Of a stretch of 64,000 bases of DNA, positions 47,304 through 60,400 are shown one piece after another. The position numbers and the translations under genes are program-made. The DNA comes from Pyrenula massariospora. Lineage: Eukaryota > Ascomycota > Eurotiomycetes > Pyrenulales > Pyrenulaceae. Location of the stretch: assembly GCA_021030905.1 (NCBI GenBank), contig JAGFMI010000002.1, positions 558,001 to 622,000 on the forward strand, read 5' to 3'. Below the pieces are notes generated by a model. That model was not told the origin of the DNA and searched no databases. It worked only from the letters and a program-made list of their open reading frames with translations. Within the stretch, counting starts at the first letter, position 1. Every line of letters starts with the position of its first letter.

Positions 47304-48658
47304 ATGAAGTTCAGTCGCCAATTCATCAGCTCTCTGAAAAAAGAGCAGTACCCTCAACTATGGGTTGAGTCGGCTATCTCCTATAGAAGACTCAAAAAAT
47401 GCATTAAGCAGGTTCAGCAAGAATTGCGAAGCTACGGACTCGATGAAGACGTTCTGAACTCACTTTGGCACCCTCCGAGCTCTGATTGTCCTACGTCTAT
47501 GTGGCATTACTCTTTCACTGGTAATTTCGTCAAGTCTCTTCTCGCCTGTCACAGCTAACCGAGAAATTAGAGGCTTTGCCCCATTTCCGGCCTAGGCTAA
47601 CCATCGAATTAGACCCTGCTTCGGGAGCTCCTGTCGATGCCTGCTTAAGCTCACAGACCCGCCTTTTCCTCGAACAACAATCTCAGAGCGCAGGATGTGT
47701 CTCCACGGCCGAAGACGTGTCTACCGCGTCAAATAATGCTGACTCCGATGAGCGAAGGATTTCTAGATCTCAAAGTGTTGTGGAGGTTCCTTTGACCACA
47801 GACGGCGACTTCTTCCAAATCCTCCAACGTGAGCTTGCTAACCTCGAGGGACTCGAAGACCGCGAAAAGGATCGACTTGGAGACGCGGTCGTTGATTTAG
47901 GCCAAAATTTGGATGCCATGATGCTTTCTTCTAGGTCAAAAGCAGAAACGCGCGCCTGGCGTGAGATCTTCCGACTATATGTCGATTTCGAAATATTTTT
48001 CTCCTCTCGTGAGCAGAATACTGGAATCCGAGACTCGTCGTCTGCATCAACACAGCTTCAACGATTCACCAAGACCACTCATGACCTGGGCCACACCTCA
48101 AAGCTGAAAGCACACGGCTCGTCCGCCTTTCGGCGATTTATTCTCATCAACACAACCATCCTTAGCCTGATGAAGTTTCAGGAGCTCAACAACATGGCAG
48201 TGAGCAAAATTCTCAAGAAATTTGACAAGCGGACGGCCTTGCACGCTCAAGCTACGTTGCCACCTGCCGCATTCCATGGGCGAAAGGCCACGCAGGCTTT
48301 GGCCAAAGCTGCTTGCTTCCAAGTTTCTCAACAGCTGTTAAGCATCTTTCCACAATTGAGTGACTATTCGTGTCCTGTTTGCTTCAACATCACTTGGAAG
48401 CCTATTAGACTTCAGTGTGACCACGTTTTCTGTATTCGTTGCTTGGTCGTTATGCAACGCGAAAGGCAGGGCCATTGTCCATTGTGCAGGCAAGAATGTG
48501 TCCTCGAAGCGAGTAGCGAAAACCTTGACACCAGGCTCATGGAATTCCTCAAAAGTAAATTTCCGAGCGAGGTCAGGGCAAAGCAAAGAGAAAACGAACG
48601 TGCGGCAGGTATCGACCAATACGGAGAAGACTTTGACAAGAAGTGTATTGTTATGTGA
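47304..48658 (+). CDS. SPX-domain RING-finger E3 ubiquitin ligase
   Basis: Two exons: 47304-47520 and 47571-48658, giving 434 aa. The N-terminus MKFSRQFISSLKKEQYPQLW is the first part of an SPX domain. The later SPX helices include FRRFILINTTILSLMKFQEL and the basic cluster VSKILKKFDKRT (~285-294), which in this family binds inositol pyrophosphates. A C3HC4 RING finger follows at about 340-380 (CPVCFNITWKPIRL, CDHVFCIRCLVVM, CPLCRQE). The C-terminus is KKCIVM. The domain order matches the fungal RING-14 type and plant NLA proteins, which ubiquitinate phosphate transporters. A phosphate-sensing role is inference from the family. Confidence 0.9.
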
Positions 48659-49870
48659 AGCTGTTCTCGCTCGGTGTAAAGCACGGTCGGACAATTTTAA
48701 ATCTCTTCTAGGCACTGGGGTTGGAATAGTGTCAAACACCGCGACATTATATTTAGCACTAGTCTACCATCAATAGGACCTTGAGACAGATGCATGAAGT
48801 CTCCTCTCCTCTACCAGTCTTCTCGCGAGGACGCAACCCCATATTACAAATTCGGCACCTTCGTCCGCTCATTACGAAGGACTCGCAGACAATGCTTGCG
48901 ACCGAGCTAATTCATACGTAAAGTCGTAGTCAGCTGTAGCGAGAGGCGCCATTCTATGACGTTGCTCTAAGGAAACCCTAACTATCTAGAACAAGATCAA
49001 GGGACAAAATTTCTTCTACTGGAAAATTGTGGCAACCTCTGAACCTCTTGCACGCAAGAAAGTTGAATTTGGCTCCTGAAAGCGATTTTATAAGCTACCT
49101 GTCTAGCACAGCTCATGCTTTTGATCCACTGCAGCCGAGCTTCTTTAGCGAACTCGCGTGGGGTTGACGACTTTTGTAGATAGTAGGGACAAGTGCTCTG
49201 GTTCATGAAAACAGTGAGGTTTAACTACGGCTTGACGGCGTGGCCAGTGTCCATGGCATTGAAATCAGGAGATGCAACCGTCGAAGCCTAATGAGAAACT
49301 ATGAATAGACACTTCGTTATTGGAATATCCACGATCTACGCTGCATCGTTGTAGCGAATAAAATAGAGATGGTTCACTTGCGAGTCTGGCCTTTTTCTAC
49401 TAGCGTCAGAATAATATTCTAAATCTGTACAATGTACCGTATTTTCCCTTGCACGAACTAATCACTACCACATTTACACCACCTATCTTAATCGCCTCAA
49501 ATAATTCTAGATTATTAGATACTTCCAGGCACGCACGCTACTGAGAGACTCATAGCAAACTCTCTCTTAGCCCACAGTATCTAACAAAAATCATTACGAC
49601 ATTCCTACCCAGCGCAGGTTAATATCCCAAGCTTTGCATGCCAATCGTGGACACGTCTGCCGCCTTCAACAACAAGGCTCGTAAGATCTAACAACACCAT
49701 GAAAGCGGTGGATATTCACAGATCATTGAACGGATGTGCAGTGAAAATATTCTGGGGATTTCTCTACACTGTTCTATAGCAACACCCGGCTTCTAGGCGA
49801 AACTAGCAACTCAAGAGTCGAAGTGTCTAGCTATATTCACCGAACGCAGTGACCGTAAACTCAGTTTGAT
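48659..49870. other. Gene-free spacer
   Basis: 1.2 kb between two co-directional genes. Only short frames without motifs are present. I see no repeat or structured RNA. Confidence 0.45.
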
Positions 49871-50942
49871 GTGATTGCTTATCCAATCGAAGCACCGAAA
49901 ACTTCCGCCATGTGCGATACTCGACAGGCTGACCCACAATTAACGCTTGAGGTGAACGAAATGATCCTTGATTATCTCATGTACAAATCCAGTGAAGGTT
50001 GCCTTCGAGCTGTACGGGATGAAGATGCGACCGAGGCTGAGCGGTTGTTACATTCATTTAACGGTAAGCAGATGTGACCTTACAGTAAGAACTTTATCTG
50101 ATGGCGACCCAGCCTTTTTCTACATCTTCCGGGCCCACCACCCTGATCAGAGACTGTCTGGAGACCAGGTCATTGGAATGAAGTTGCTGCAGCTGTCGGC
50201 ATTGCTGGCAGTCCGTCGCGGATGCATATCCACAACAAGTATATCAACAGCAAACCTATGCAATGCCCTGGACAATCAGCAATACCCAAAATGGATTGCA
50301 CAAGGGTCACATTCTCCCATCACTGGCTCTACATTGATAGCCCAAGATCGTGAAAGATGTCTACAAGCGATCCAGGCAAGCACACAGACGCGGCGTGGTG
50401 TTGTCGCCTCCAAACGCAGAGGTGTGTCTATTGTTGACATGCTTCGCCCATTCCTAAGCCTATCAGCAGAAGTAACGGCGCAACATGACCAGAAAATCGA
50501 CAGAGTCTGGATGCTTCTGGCAGCGGAGATGATGCTACAAGCGGCGCTCGAGCATACTAAGATAGAAGATCTGAAAGATCTGGACGATGTGGATGCGATC
50601 TTTGAGTGGGGCTCCAAGCGAGGATGGCTGCGGCGATCACCAGAAGTTGACGATGAACTCGATTTAATCAATAAGATGTTTCATGATAGCAGCGAGGATG
50701 GCAAGATACCTGGATGGAATGAGATAAAAATGCAATTTAAAGCGATGTTTTTCGCTACAGAAGACAGAAGTTGGGCTTCTCACCTGGAAGTCATTGGACA
50801 ATATTTTCCGGGAGAGAAGCTCGAAGACAAGCTGCTGGAATACATCGAAGATATCTGTATGTTCCAACGCAATCGCAAGAAGCCAATCTTGATTCAAATA
50901 GAGGATGGCTCCCTCGACGGCTTCGGACAGACTCGTGACTAA
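49871..50942 (+). CDS. Hypothetical protein, unrecognised family
   Basis: Two exons, 49871-50063 and 50113-50942, giving 340 aa (327 if the second ATG at 49910 is used). I do not recognise a domain. The first exon is a helical, acidic segment (LTLEVNEMILDYLMYKSSEG). The second has LRPFLSLSAEVTAQHDQKID and WMLLAAEMMLQAALEHTKIE, a long acidic-helical region, and WASHLEVIGQYFPGEKLEDK near the end. It looks soluble and largely alpha-helical, with no signal peptide or membrane helix. The donor gtaagc and the frame-closing acceptor cag at 50112 support the intron. It converges on the F-box gene, with only 154 bp between the two stops. Confidence 0.7.
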
Positions 50943-51096
50943 ACGTTGGAGCTTAATAGACGTGGATTTGCCGTGTGTTGAAGGAGGTATAAGGTGGCTT
51001 CGAGAATTTTTTGCTCTACTGGAGAGCATAGCTGTGAATGAGCGTGATCTGCTGAAGGCTAACAGGCCTTTGCAAGTATCCGAGCTCAGATTGCCA

Positions 51097-53019
51097 CTAG
51101 TCTTCTGGATATTCGTCTTTGAGGTTGCTAATGAAACATGATCTTTCTGAATCCCATCTTTTGAAGTATTGGCCAGCCTCAAACAGGAAGACCGGAGAGA
51201 AGTCAAGGGAGTCGGCTTCGATAATTCTGATGTTCTCCTCGGCAACGTACCGCGAAGACCTATCCCTGTCATCCACGCTACTCGATTTCATTAGTTCACA
51301 GGAGTAAGAAGGGAGTGAAAGAACATACACCGCATTGTAAAAGCACTGATCCCTACCGTCTCGGAGCTGATCGACATGCATAAGCTGTATCCACTCCTCA
51401 CGCATCTCACAACTTGTGTCCCAGCCCACAATGACAGCATTATATCCATACCGACGGTGTTGGAAAACCTGTCCCACCTGATACTTCACCCTAGATTCCG
51501 AGAATGCAGTCCGAGATTTAGATGCCTTCGCTTCAAGATCGGATTCACAGAGCTCTGTCACTGCATCGGTATAACGGTCATGATCTGGGTGATTCCGGAA
51601 AGCCGGCAAGAGGTATTCTTGGATCAAAGACGCATCATGTCTGAATTCTTCGGCAAATATTCGGATCAATCTCCCAAGAGCTTGAGGTAGCTGGATTGGC
51701 AGGGCCTCGAGCCCCTGACCACGGCTTTGGGACAATATCATAGAGGCCCAGACACTGGCATATCTGGCGCGTCTCATGTCAATGGGGGTATCTGGAGTCT
51801 GGTCGCTCTGCTGCAATGAATTAAGGATGTTCTTTGCACACCTTATGATGATGGCGACATCGGCACTCTCTTCTAGGAATGGTTCACGGGGTGTGCCAGC
51901 GCCGAGGATAAAGTCAAGCTCAGAGTGCAACCGCTCAAGGTGAACCTCCTCCGCAGATCCAAATGGATCGACGAACATAGGACTGGCAGCGGTGGATTGG
52001 CTCAGGCTCCTTCCTTGGAGATCATATCCCTTTGGTGGTCGAATAATGGCGTGCACATGGAGGGGAAAGCCACAAGGGCTCGCATCCAAGCTCAGCTGTT
52101 TGGCAACATAGCAAAATATAACAACAGAAACAAGGGGAAGAGAGTTGTGCTCTTTGCCTGACAGAGCAAGACCTAGAAAGTTGTGCTCAAGGTTATGAAA
52201 ATCACTCCCCAAACGAATTCCTACAATAGATTTTCTTTTGAGGAATGCTGCTATCTCGAGTGCTCTTGTCCTTGGCGGGGCTTCGTGTATATCTGGTTTC
52301 TCTTGGAGAAGCGATGTAACAAGCTCGTCGAGTAATTGTAGGTTCTTTATTGTTAGTAGGAAATCAGGACGCACATAATCTAGGCAGACCAACATGATTG
52401 GGATTGATGTCTAGGTCATCAAGTATGAATAGGTCAAATGCAATCATACAGCGTTCCAATCGATTCTCGTGCTCGAGTCCTTCCCGCAAATCCACCCATG
52501 CCTGAACCGCAAGTCTGCGGTGGAGATGATCCAGTACTGCTTTACTCCAATACCTGTAATAGAGTGAATCTAGAGTGCTAGGTGCTCAGTCCTCAAGCCC
52601 ACTCACCTTCGAGCAAGATAATCCGGGGAGTCATCAGGGGTATGAGCTTGGGCTGCTAAGACTTCCTTTGCGTCATATCCGCACGCTGCAATGTTTCGAA
52701 ACCGTTGGATCCGCCCAGCTTGACTATTGAGAATGCCGTCGAGATTGATAGCCACGGTCCGATTTACTGTCTGTCTTTCGCCAAATAATTTCCTCCACTC
52801 GGTCGGCTCACTGTTGGATAATCGGTCCGACAATCTGTGCTTCTCGTCCCAATACAGGTATCGAGTGGAACAATAGAATTTCCATAATTGGGGCTCATAA
52901 GCAATTGCAAGGTAACGGCGTGATGTTTGCGCGAACGCTATGTCTGCCTCTGGTGGCACGAAACGGAGTATGTTTTGCACAACCTCATTGGGCAGTGTAT
53001 CTAGCGTGAGCACCGCCAT
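51097..53019 (-). CDS. F-box protein with C-terminal YccV-like (hemimethylated-DNA-binding) domain
   Basis: Four exons: 53019-52607, 52553-52394, 52344-51329 and 51277-51097, giving 589 aa with closing phases. The F-box is at ~5-50 (LDTLPNEVVQNILRFVPPEA, then LAIAYEPQLWKFYC). The middle resembles the transglutaminase-like core of the same family (TRALEIAAFLKRKSIVGIRL, then FLGLALSG and SLPLVSVVIFCYVAKQL). The C-terminal YccV domain begins near residue 477 (VKYQVGQVFQHRRYGYNAVI, GWD) and continues across the last intron into SRYVAEENIRI. The family matches FBXO21, a substrate receptor of SCF ubiquitin ligases. The last intron (51328-51278) reads through in frame, so naive translation inserts 17 false residues. 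Its substrate here is unknown. Confidence 0.88.
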
Positions 53020-53466
53020 GAGTAAAGGCAAAAGCCAAGGGGAATTGAGCGGGGATGAAAGTTGATCAGGTTTGCCGTACTCCTAGCTGGTGGCTTGTCG
53101 TTCACCTAAGATGACGGTGATGATTCTTAGGATTGGCTAGAAAGACATGGGCGGGCAACGAGTCCTGAATGACATTCAGAATGCCTGTCACCCACGTCAC
53201 CCACGTTCTTCTGACGTCAGTGCCTCGGCTGGCACGTGACTAAACAGAAAGCAAACGCGTCAAACCACAAAAGTAGCTTCGAGACGCGTTTGGAATATCT
53301 CGTCAAAGTCAACGAGGACACAACCCGGCTCCTTGCATCAGCCTAATCCTCACGGTTATCCCAGTGTAGCTGCTGTCAAGGTGGCCTCTCGCAGCCCTTC
53401 TAAAGCACTATCGAATTGCGCCGGCCGGATGAATGTCGCAGTGACCAAAAGACTGCCCTTTGCAGC
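53020..53466. promoter_or_regulatory. Bidirectional promoter between F-box gene and POM152
   Basis: 447 bp separate two divergent start codons. The segment contains a perfect palindromic CRE (tgacgtca, 53212-53219), an E-box (cacgtg, 53233-53238), and just left of these a tandem gtcacccac repeat (53188-53205). All lie within 51 bp. CRE sites bind bZIP factors and cacgtg binds bHLH factors in fungi. Which gene they serve is not known. Confidence 0.65.
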
Positions 53467-56400
53467 ATGTCGATGAGCTCGACCCCGAGACTGCGGTCTG
53501 CATTTCCTTCTTCGCCTCAGACACCCTTTCGCTACAATGCAACATCTCCTCGTCCCGCACAATCGTCCCCAACTCCTCAGTCAACGGTCTCGCTATCGCA
53601 AAAGGCGGGTGTTGATCAAGACGGACCTGTCATCTCTTTGCGAGTCCTGGATGCCCCAACGCAACGCCTGTATGTTGCGGCGCTCTATGCGGCGCTAACT
53701 GCATGGCGTCTGCATGACTGGTGGCATGTGGAGAATGACCTTGACTCCACATGGTGCTTCATGAAATGGCTGGGGATCGACTTTGTTTTCATATTGGGGA
53801 TACCGGGTCTCCGGATACCTTGGCTGGAATGGTCATTTTCAACTTCTGCGGCTCTGATATTGCTACATATGATTACGGACGTGATCTTGATGTTTCGCAT
53901 ACCGGTAAGCCGCGTATGTATCTCATGGAAATCACAGCTAAGAACTTCTAGATACCGTTTGGGGCGTGGGTGACAGCTGTAGTCAGAATACTTTATGATC
54001 GCGAAATATCTATCTCAGAGCGCAAGGTGAAGCCCGCGGATATACTCCATAATGCGTCTTTGATATTGGGAAAACAGATCATCCACATTTTGCCTGAAGG
54101 GTGAGGCCTCTTACATAAATAGGGTTGTTGTTGCTAAATCACTCTAGCTCTGCTATGCTCAATCCGGATGGCCAAGCGTTTTGCATAAACGATCGAAAAA
54201 CTACGGTACAATTACCCATACGCATCAACCAGACCAGCCCCATTCTACTGGAATTGCTGCGCACAGATCCTCAAACAATGGAAAGCGAGACACTTATTAT
54301 CAATTCTAGGCAGGCAAAATCTCTGAAGAAGGCCGCCGTGAAGGGATCTAAAGTGGACGCAAGCGAGCCTTTGACACTACTCTACCCGGTCAAGAAGACA
54401 GGCATCTACCAGTTACAGAAAGTAGTGGATGAGTCAACACTGGAAGTGCAAAGGATCCGTTCAGACGTGCTGATTCCCCCTTGCCCCATCGCAAAGATCA
54501 CAACCGCGAGAACCGAGAAGTGCAGAGGAGACCTTTCAGAGGTTACGTTGGAGGTGTCCGGGATCCCTCCTTTCTCCGTTCGATACACCAAATATGTTAA
54601 TCAGCTCGATGCTAGCTCAAGCTCACAGACAATCTACCCTCCTGACCTTGAGTCACCACTGAGATCTCGACAGCCGTCGAATACTTTGCTTGACGTCAGA
54701 AATGTTGATCTGCTGTGGGCGCAAACATGGGAAACTGATGTGCCCGTCAATGAACTGCTAAGTGATGTCGGCGAATGGTCTTATAACATCGAGGAAATCC
54801 AGGATGTACTTGGTAATATTATTTCTTATAGCGAAAGGGACAGTCGTCATGCGGATAAACACCAGAAGTTCAATGTGCATGAGCGACCAGTCGTTACATT
54901 CAGAGGCTGCAATTCTGAATCGTTGCTAAAGGTTGCCAAAGAGGACTCGATAGAGCTCCCTGTACATATCAATTTCCCTCAAACCTATGCAAAATTTCAA
55001 CCAATCAAAGTCAATTACAGCTTGACCCCCGAGGCTTTTGGAAGTGAAAGGAAGGAACAAAAGTTGTTCACAATGCAACGACCCAACCAATTGCCAAGAG
55101 TGAGAGACCCTGGGCGCTATACGTTGGAGTCTGTGGCTAGCGAGTACTGCTCAGGGGTCGTTTCCGAACCTTCCTCTTGCCTGCTCACCAACCCTCCCGA
55201 ACCAAGCCTCTCTATCAAAGCTGAAGATCTTTCAGATCAGTGCGCTGGTCGGCCTATTGGAATCTCAGTTGACCTTGACATGGTAGGAACTCCGCCATTT
55301 AGAGTGAGGTACACGATTGCCCGCGAAGGTCGGCCGCGTGCTTATACTGCTGAATTTGACGGCTTGCGCGGCCACTTGGATCTCAAACCACAAGAGGCTG
55401 GGCACTATGTCTACGAATTTCATGGAATAAGCGATGAAGTCTATGGGGATATCCCTCTGAAAGGACCTGAATATCGGCTAACGCAACATGTGAAACCACC
55501 GGCCTCTGCTTCTTTTAAAGACCTTGGGCGGCGAAGGGCTTGCTTAGATGATTCAATTTCCATTGACTTGCGGCTGGTTGGTGATGCTCCGTGGGAAATT
55601 GAATATGACCTTGTCCACAAGGGTCAAAGAAAGCCGTTTAAAAATCACTCTAAATCCAGTGAGCTGACTATTACGACGCCTTCGTTATCAGAAGGTGGTG
55701 ATTATGTGGTTGTCCTTCGCAGCGTTCAAGATAATTCAAAATGCCGAACCTCGCTGAACCAAGAACTAGAGATGGACGTTCGTCCTGAGCGTCCACAGGC
55801 CTCATTTGGCGTGCTTGACGGAAAACGATCAGTATGGGCTCTTGAAGGTGAGAGCATTGGTTTGCCGTTGCGTTTACAGGGCCTACCACCTTGGAATTTA
55901 GAGTTTCATCGTGAGGAAGACTCTCCTAACCGGCACTGGACGCAAACGATACATAATTCCAATGCTGTGTTGAATGTAGACAGAGCTGGCACTTATCGCA
56001 TTACCAACGTTCACGACAAATGCCCTGGTATCACTGATCCTGCATCGGATCGCTTCCTTGTGTCTTGGATTGAGCGTCCTACAATGGACTTGGAAGGGAC
56101 TGGGCTTACGGCGGATGGAAATCGTAAGTATCGGAAAGATGCTATCTGCCAAGGCGACGAGGACGGAGTAGTCTTGGATATGAGCGGCCACGTTCCATTC
56201 TATGTACAGTACCAGCAGCAGCAGCGTCCAGAGAAAGGTATTGCAGCAGTCGCTGTCAAGGACCTCACAGCAGCAACCGCTAAGAGCACTGTGCCGTTGG
56301 ACAGCTCAAAAGCAGGCGACTACACATACAAATTCCAAAAACTCACTGACTCAAGATATGTCAAGAACGACAAACATAAGGAGCTCGTTCTTCATCAGAA

Positions 56401-57344
56401 AATCCACCCTTTACCTGATGCACGTTTTGATAGGCCAGGACAGACTTTCTTATATTGCCAAGAAGACGGAGCTGAGAATGACGTGGTACCAATGGTCTTG
56501 GAGGGCGTACCTCCTTTCGCCGTGGAAGTGGGCATCATCCACCACGGGCACACGAAACCCGAGGTCATCAAGATTAAAGACATAAGCTCTAGGTATTGGA
56601 AATGGTCCCTCCCGCGCCGCGGTCTGGAATTTGGTACTCATAGTGTTAATATTCGGAAAGTGAAAGATGCTCGTGGATGTGAGCGGACCATCGACAACGA
56701 CCCTTCTTCCGTTCGAATCAGAGTTTCAGATGTGCCGACGATCATACCGCTGGAGAATCGGCAAGACTATTGTGTTGGTGAGAGAATCTCGTATTCGCTG
56801 TCTGGTCAACCGCCATTTGAGGTCTTTTACAACTTCCAAGGTCGACAACGAAAAGCCGTTGAACACTCAACAACGTTTCGCAGAATTACGGAGCAGCCTG
56901 GAAAATTCACAATCTTCGCACTTACCGATAACGCGAGCGGCAAGTGCAAGGCGGAAAAGGACATTACCAATTTCATTCATCCAATGCCCACAGTGAGAAT
57001 TAGCAAGGGCAGGACGTCTGTTGTTGATATACATCAAGGTGGCGAGGCTGACATTTTCTTCGAATTCACTGGCACCCCTCCTTTCGAGTTTACGTAAGTA
57101 TTTTGGTTCAAAAGGCAGGTTTTCTGGGCTGAATCAGTATAGGTACACGAGGAGCGAGAACACGAAGAAGGATAAGCGAGCCGCAATTCTCGAAACACGA
57201 ACAGACACATCTTTCGAGTCCACTAAAACGATACGTGCGTCTGACGAGGGGACATACGAAGTGGTATCGATTAAAGACAAGCACTGCTCCTTCTCTGTGC
57301 AGGGTGCATTTGAAAAGAAAGGACAAAAGCTTTTGCAAAATTGA
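53467..57344 (+). CDS. POM152: Nucleoporin Pom152, pore membrane ring protein
   Basis: Four exons: 53467-53904, 53952-54100, 54148-57093 and 57143-57344, giving 1244 aa. A Ser/Pro-rich N-terminus (~1-60) is followed by hydrophobic segments at about 68-86 (LYVAALYAALTAW), 101-121 (WLGIDFVFILGIPGL) and 124-143 (STSAALILLHMITDVILM). The rest is a long lumenal region of repeated Ig-like folds. These are recognisable by recurring motifs of the form PPF-x-V/F (GIPPFSVRYT, GTPPFRVRYTI, GVPPFAVEV, GQPPFEVFYN, GTPPFEFTYT) and by closing phrases such as GTYRITNV or GDYTYKFQ. Pom152 forms the lumenal ring that anchors the nuclear pore complex. The ATG at 53467 was chosen as the first one next to MSSTPRLRSAFP. 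Confidence 0.94.
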
Positions 57345-57484
57345 GGTTGCTGGTTAGGTTAACATGCATTGCATCCGGCGTTGGAATACCCATTCAGTTA
57401 TTCAAGGTCTACACGTCGCATAGCGCCGTTGAAGGTACTCACGAATTTTTGTCCATAGGAACGTGATACTAAATTCTAATAATT

Positions 57485-60400
57485 TTAGACCTCTTTTAGT
57501 ATCTCGATTCTATCGATCAGGCCTTCACCAAGTAGTCCAATTTCCGCTAAGATTCCAGACGTGTTAATCTTGACGCGAAGAGTTTCCTCTGACCCATTTC
57601 CTATCTGGAACACCGGCTGCGATGAAAAAGGGAGCCGGATCTTCCAAGGTCTTGGTCCCATTGATCTCGGATTCCACAATCCCCCAACGACAGCACCGCC
57701 GTCCTCATCGTAGAGGAATAGTGCGTTTTCGCCTACCACGGTGCGCAAGTCATCCACGAAGAGGTGGACTGCCTCAAGGCCTTCTACTCCTGGAGACCTC
57801 ACGGTCGAATTCACTTGAAGATTCTTGTATACTTTTTCCGTCCGTCGGTCCTTTCCATGCTGGGTGAAGCTTAGGTTTAGATGAAGCAGAAAGTCAAAGT
57901 CTGTAAACGGACTTTCGAATAAATGTCCAATGTCCAACTTGAGCCCTGACGATCGAACGACTTCCATTGCGGCCCTCGCCAGGCTGGACAGGCGCGCCGC
58001 AACAACTCGAGGTGGTCTTGCAAACTGCGTCCATGTTACGCCCGAATGATCTAAGTTTGAACCCACGAACAATGTCATAGTGGTCATGGCCGGGTCGATC
58101 TTTCTCCAGGCCGAAAAGTTATTTTTGATGCTGGCTACATCTTCGGCGGTTAACTCGTTGTTCAGATCAAGAATCATTGGCTCAAATTCCCAATCCCATT
58201 CGGACAACATTAATATTGTGCGCAAGAACCCTGTTGAAGGACTAGAAGGCGCCTTCCAGGGGTATGGGCATACAAAAGTGTGCGCAACGAAAAGTTCAAT
58301 TAGCTCTTCGCGTAGGAAGTGGCACAGCATATGGGCATTGCACCATCGCTTTGTAAGCCGTACAGTTGTTGGAAATTCAGGATAACGCGTGCTGAGTGAT
58401 TTAATCGCTTGAGTGTGCAGTGGCGCTTGAAGAAATTGCCGTTTGTATGCCGCAAGTGCCTGTGCGGTCTCGTCTCGAGCTCGCCCGTCCAAAGTTTTTG
58501 TTTTCAGACTACGCTCTAGAAGAACCTGTTCTCGTTCATGGTGAATACGGACTCGGAACTGTATTCCGCTTGCGTGCCAAACATCAAGGAACGCCTGGTT
58601 CAAGAGTTGATTCGACTCGCTCTCCAGGCCTAATCTCGCACTTGCAATAGGCTCAGCAGCTTCCACCAACTCGGCTAATTTGCTGAGAAAGGCAATTTTG
58701 GTTCTCTGAATGGCGAGTATCTGATCTGGCCAACGATTGGAGCCTTCAAACTGTAGTAGGACCTCTGCTGGTCTGTGATTTGGGGGCGTTTGGACAGAGG
58801 TGCTGCTTAGCACAGAATTCGATGGCACGATGGATCGAACTGCTAAAGGTAGGCCCTCTAGCTGATTTATCAGGCGCGTAAATTCTTGGAAGGCATTTTC
58901 GGCATTCGCAAACCAGCTCATCGCTTGTGAAGACGTACAATCGAACAAAAGTACCGCTTGAGCATCTTTTACGCCTGAAATAGCTCGAACATCATCAACC
59001 GTGAAATGGCGTTGGAGAACCAGCTCAAGGATCTGACGGTAGATAGTCTGAACAGAACCCTCGGACCATACCAGACTTTCGGATATGCTACCATCTTTAA
59101 ATCTCCTGAGCTCAGCCTTTTCACCCCAAAAATGGCGAAATTCTTCGGCTGCTTCCTTTTGTTCAGCAGTTGGGCCACGGTCGACAAGCCGCGCTGAATT
59201 CTCTTCATTTGACACAATTTGAATGACTAAATAGGGGCTCGAAGCTCTGTGCTTCATTGTATTAGAGAAATACGGTGCTGGTGACCTGGGAAGCTTGAAA
59301 TGAACCATTCGCACTCGATCTCCGAGAGCCCTAGTAATGGTTCCGTAAAGATTATCAAGAGCTTTGCTTGCCGACGAGGGGGATGCTTTAACGTCCTTCT
59401 CTAAGATCGGGATCGTGAAAGTGTAATCATAACGTAGGAGGGGCATATCCACCCGAGCCATGAAAATCGCGCGAAAAGTGTCCTCTAATCTGTCATTAAG
59501 GCCATCCAATGTTGTGCTAGCTTCTTGTCTGAGTAATTCGTACGACCAAGGCTGCATCTTGAACAAGACGTTGGTCCCAGCTCGACCATCGTAGAAGACG
59601 GGTTGGTCCGATCGAGGAATATCAATATTGGTGGTGTTTACGAAGAACGGAACTAGCAGGTCTTTCCCGGCAAGGAATTGGAGCGTTGCTTTGAAAAGTT
59701 GGTAGGTCGTGTATCGGGTAGACATTGCGGACTTCCCCCTGGCGCTGTCCTCGAGTAGAAGAGCACAACAGATCGCCCATTCTGTGCTGCCGAAGCCTCC
59801 CGAAGCGATATCACTGGCAAGGCCACGCTGTCGTAGCCATAGAGCCCCCAGTAGACAAGAGTCTCTGAAACCATCGCAGTGGCTAGCAGTACTCTGCAGA
59901 AGCTTGAGGTGGGCAATTATTGAAGCTTCGGAGCGCAACGTCCCATTGTAGAAAGGGGTCGATGAGCTGGTTCCTTGCGATTCATGATTGGATGCATCTA
60001 ATGACCTAACACAATTGCTGCTGGGCATTGTGTGGCGGATAGAAAAGATATCGTCATCTATGGCTGTGGTGATTTGAATGCGACAGCGGGACCTCAAAAA
60101 TCCAGTATCAGCACCCTCAGCAGCTTCAATTAGCAGAGAAGGTTGGAGCCGGTTGCCGTCGAGATATTCATAGTTAACTCTGAAGGAATCACGCGCAGCG
60201 TCCTGGATACCGGCTCCAAGACATGCAATATAGTAGGCTCGCTTGTAGAAGAACCGATAATTGAGATAGTCCTTTTCTTGGAACAGCACAGCAGGCATTG
60301 TCACAGCAACATCGATTGTAGTTGTCTCATTCGACTTCAGCTCTGTCCTAAGAGCTAATCCACGGACGACGTTGACAGACGTCGGAGGCTGGAAGGCGAA

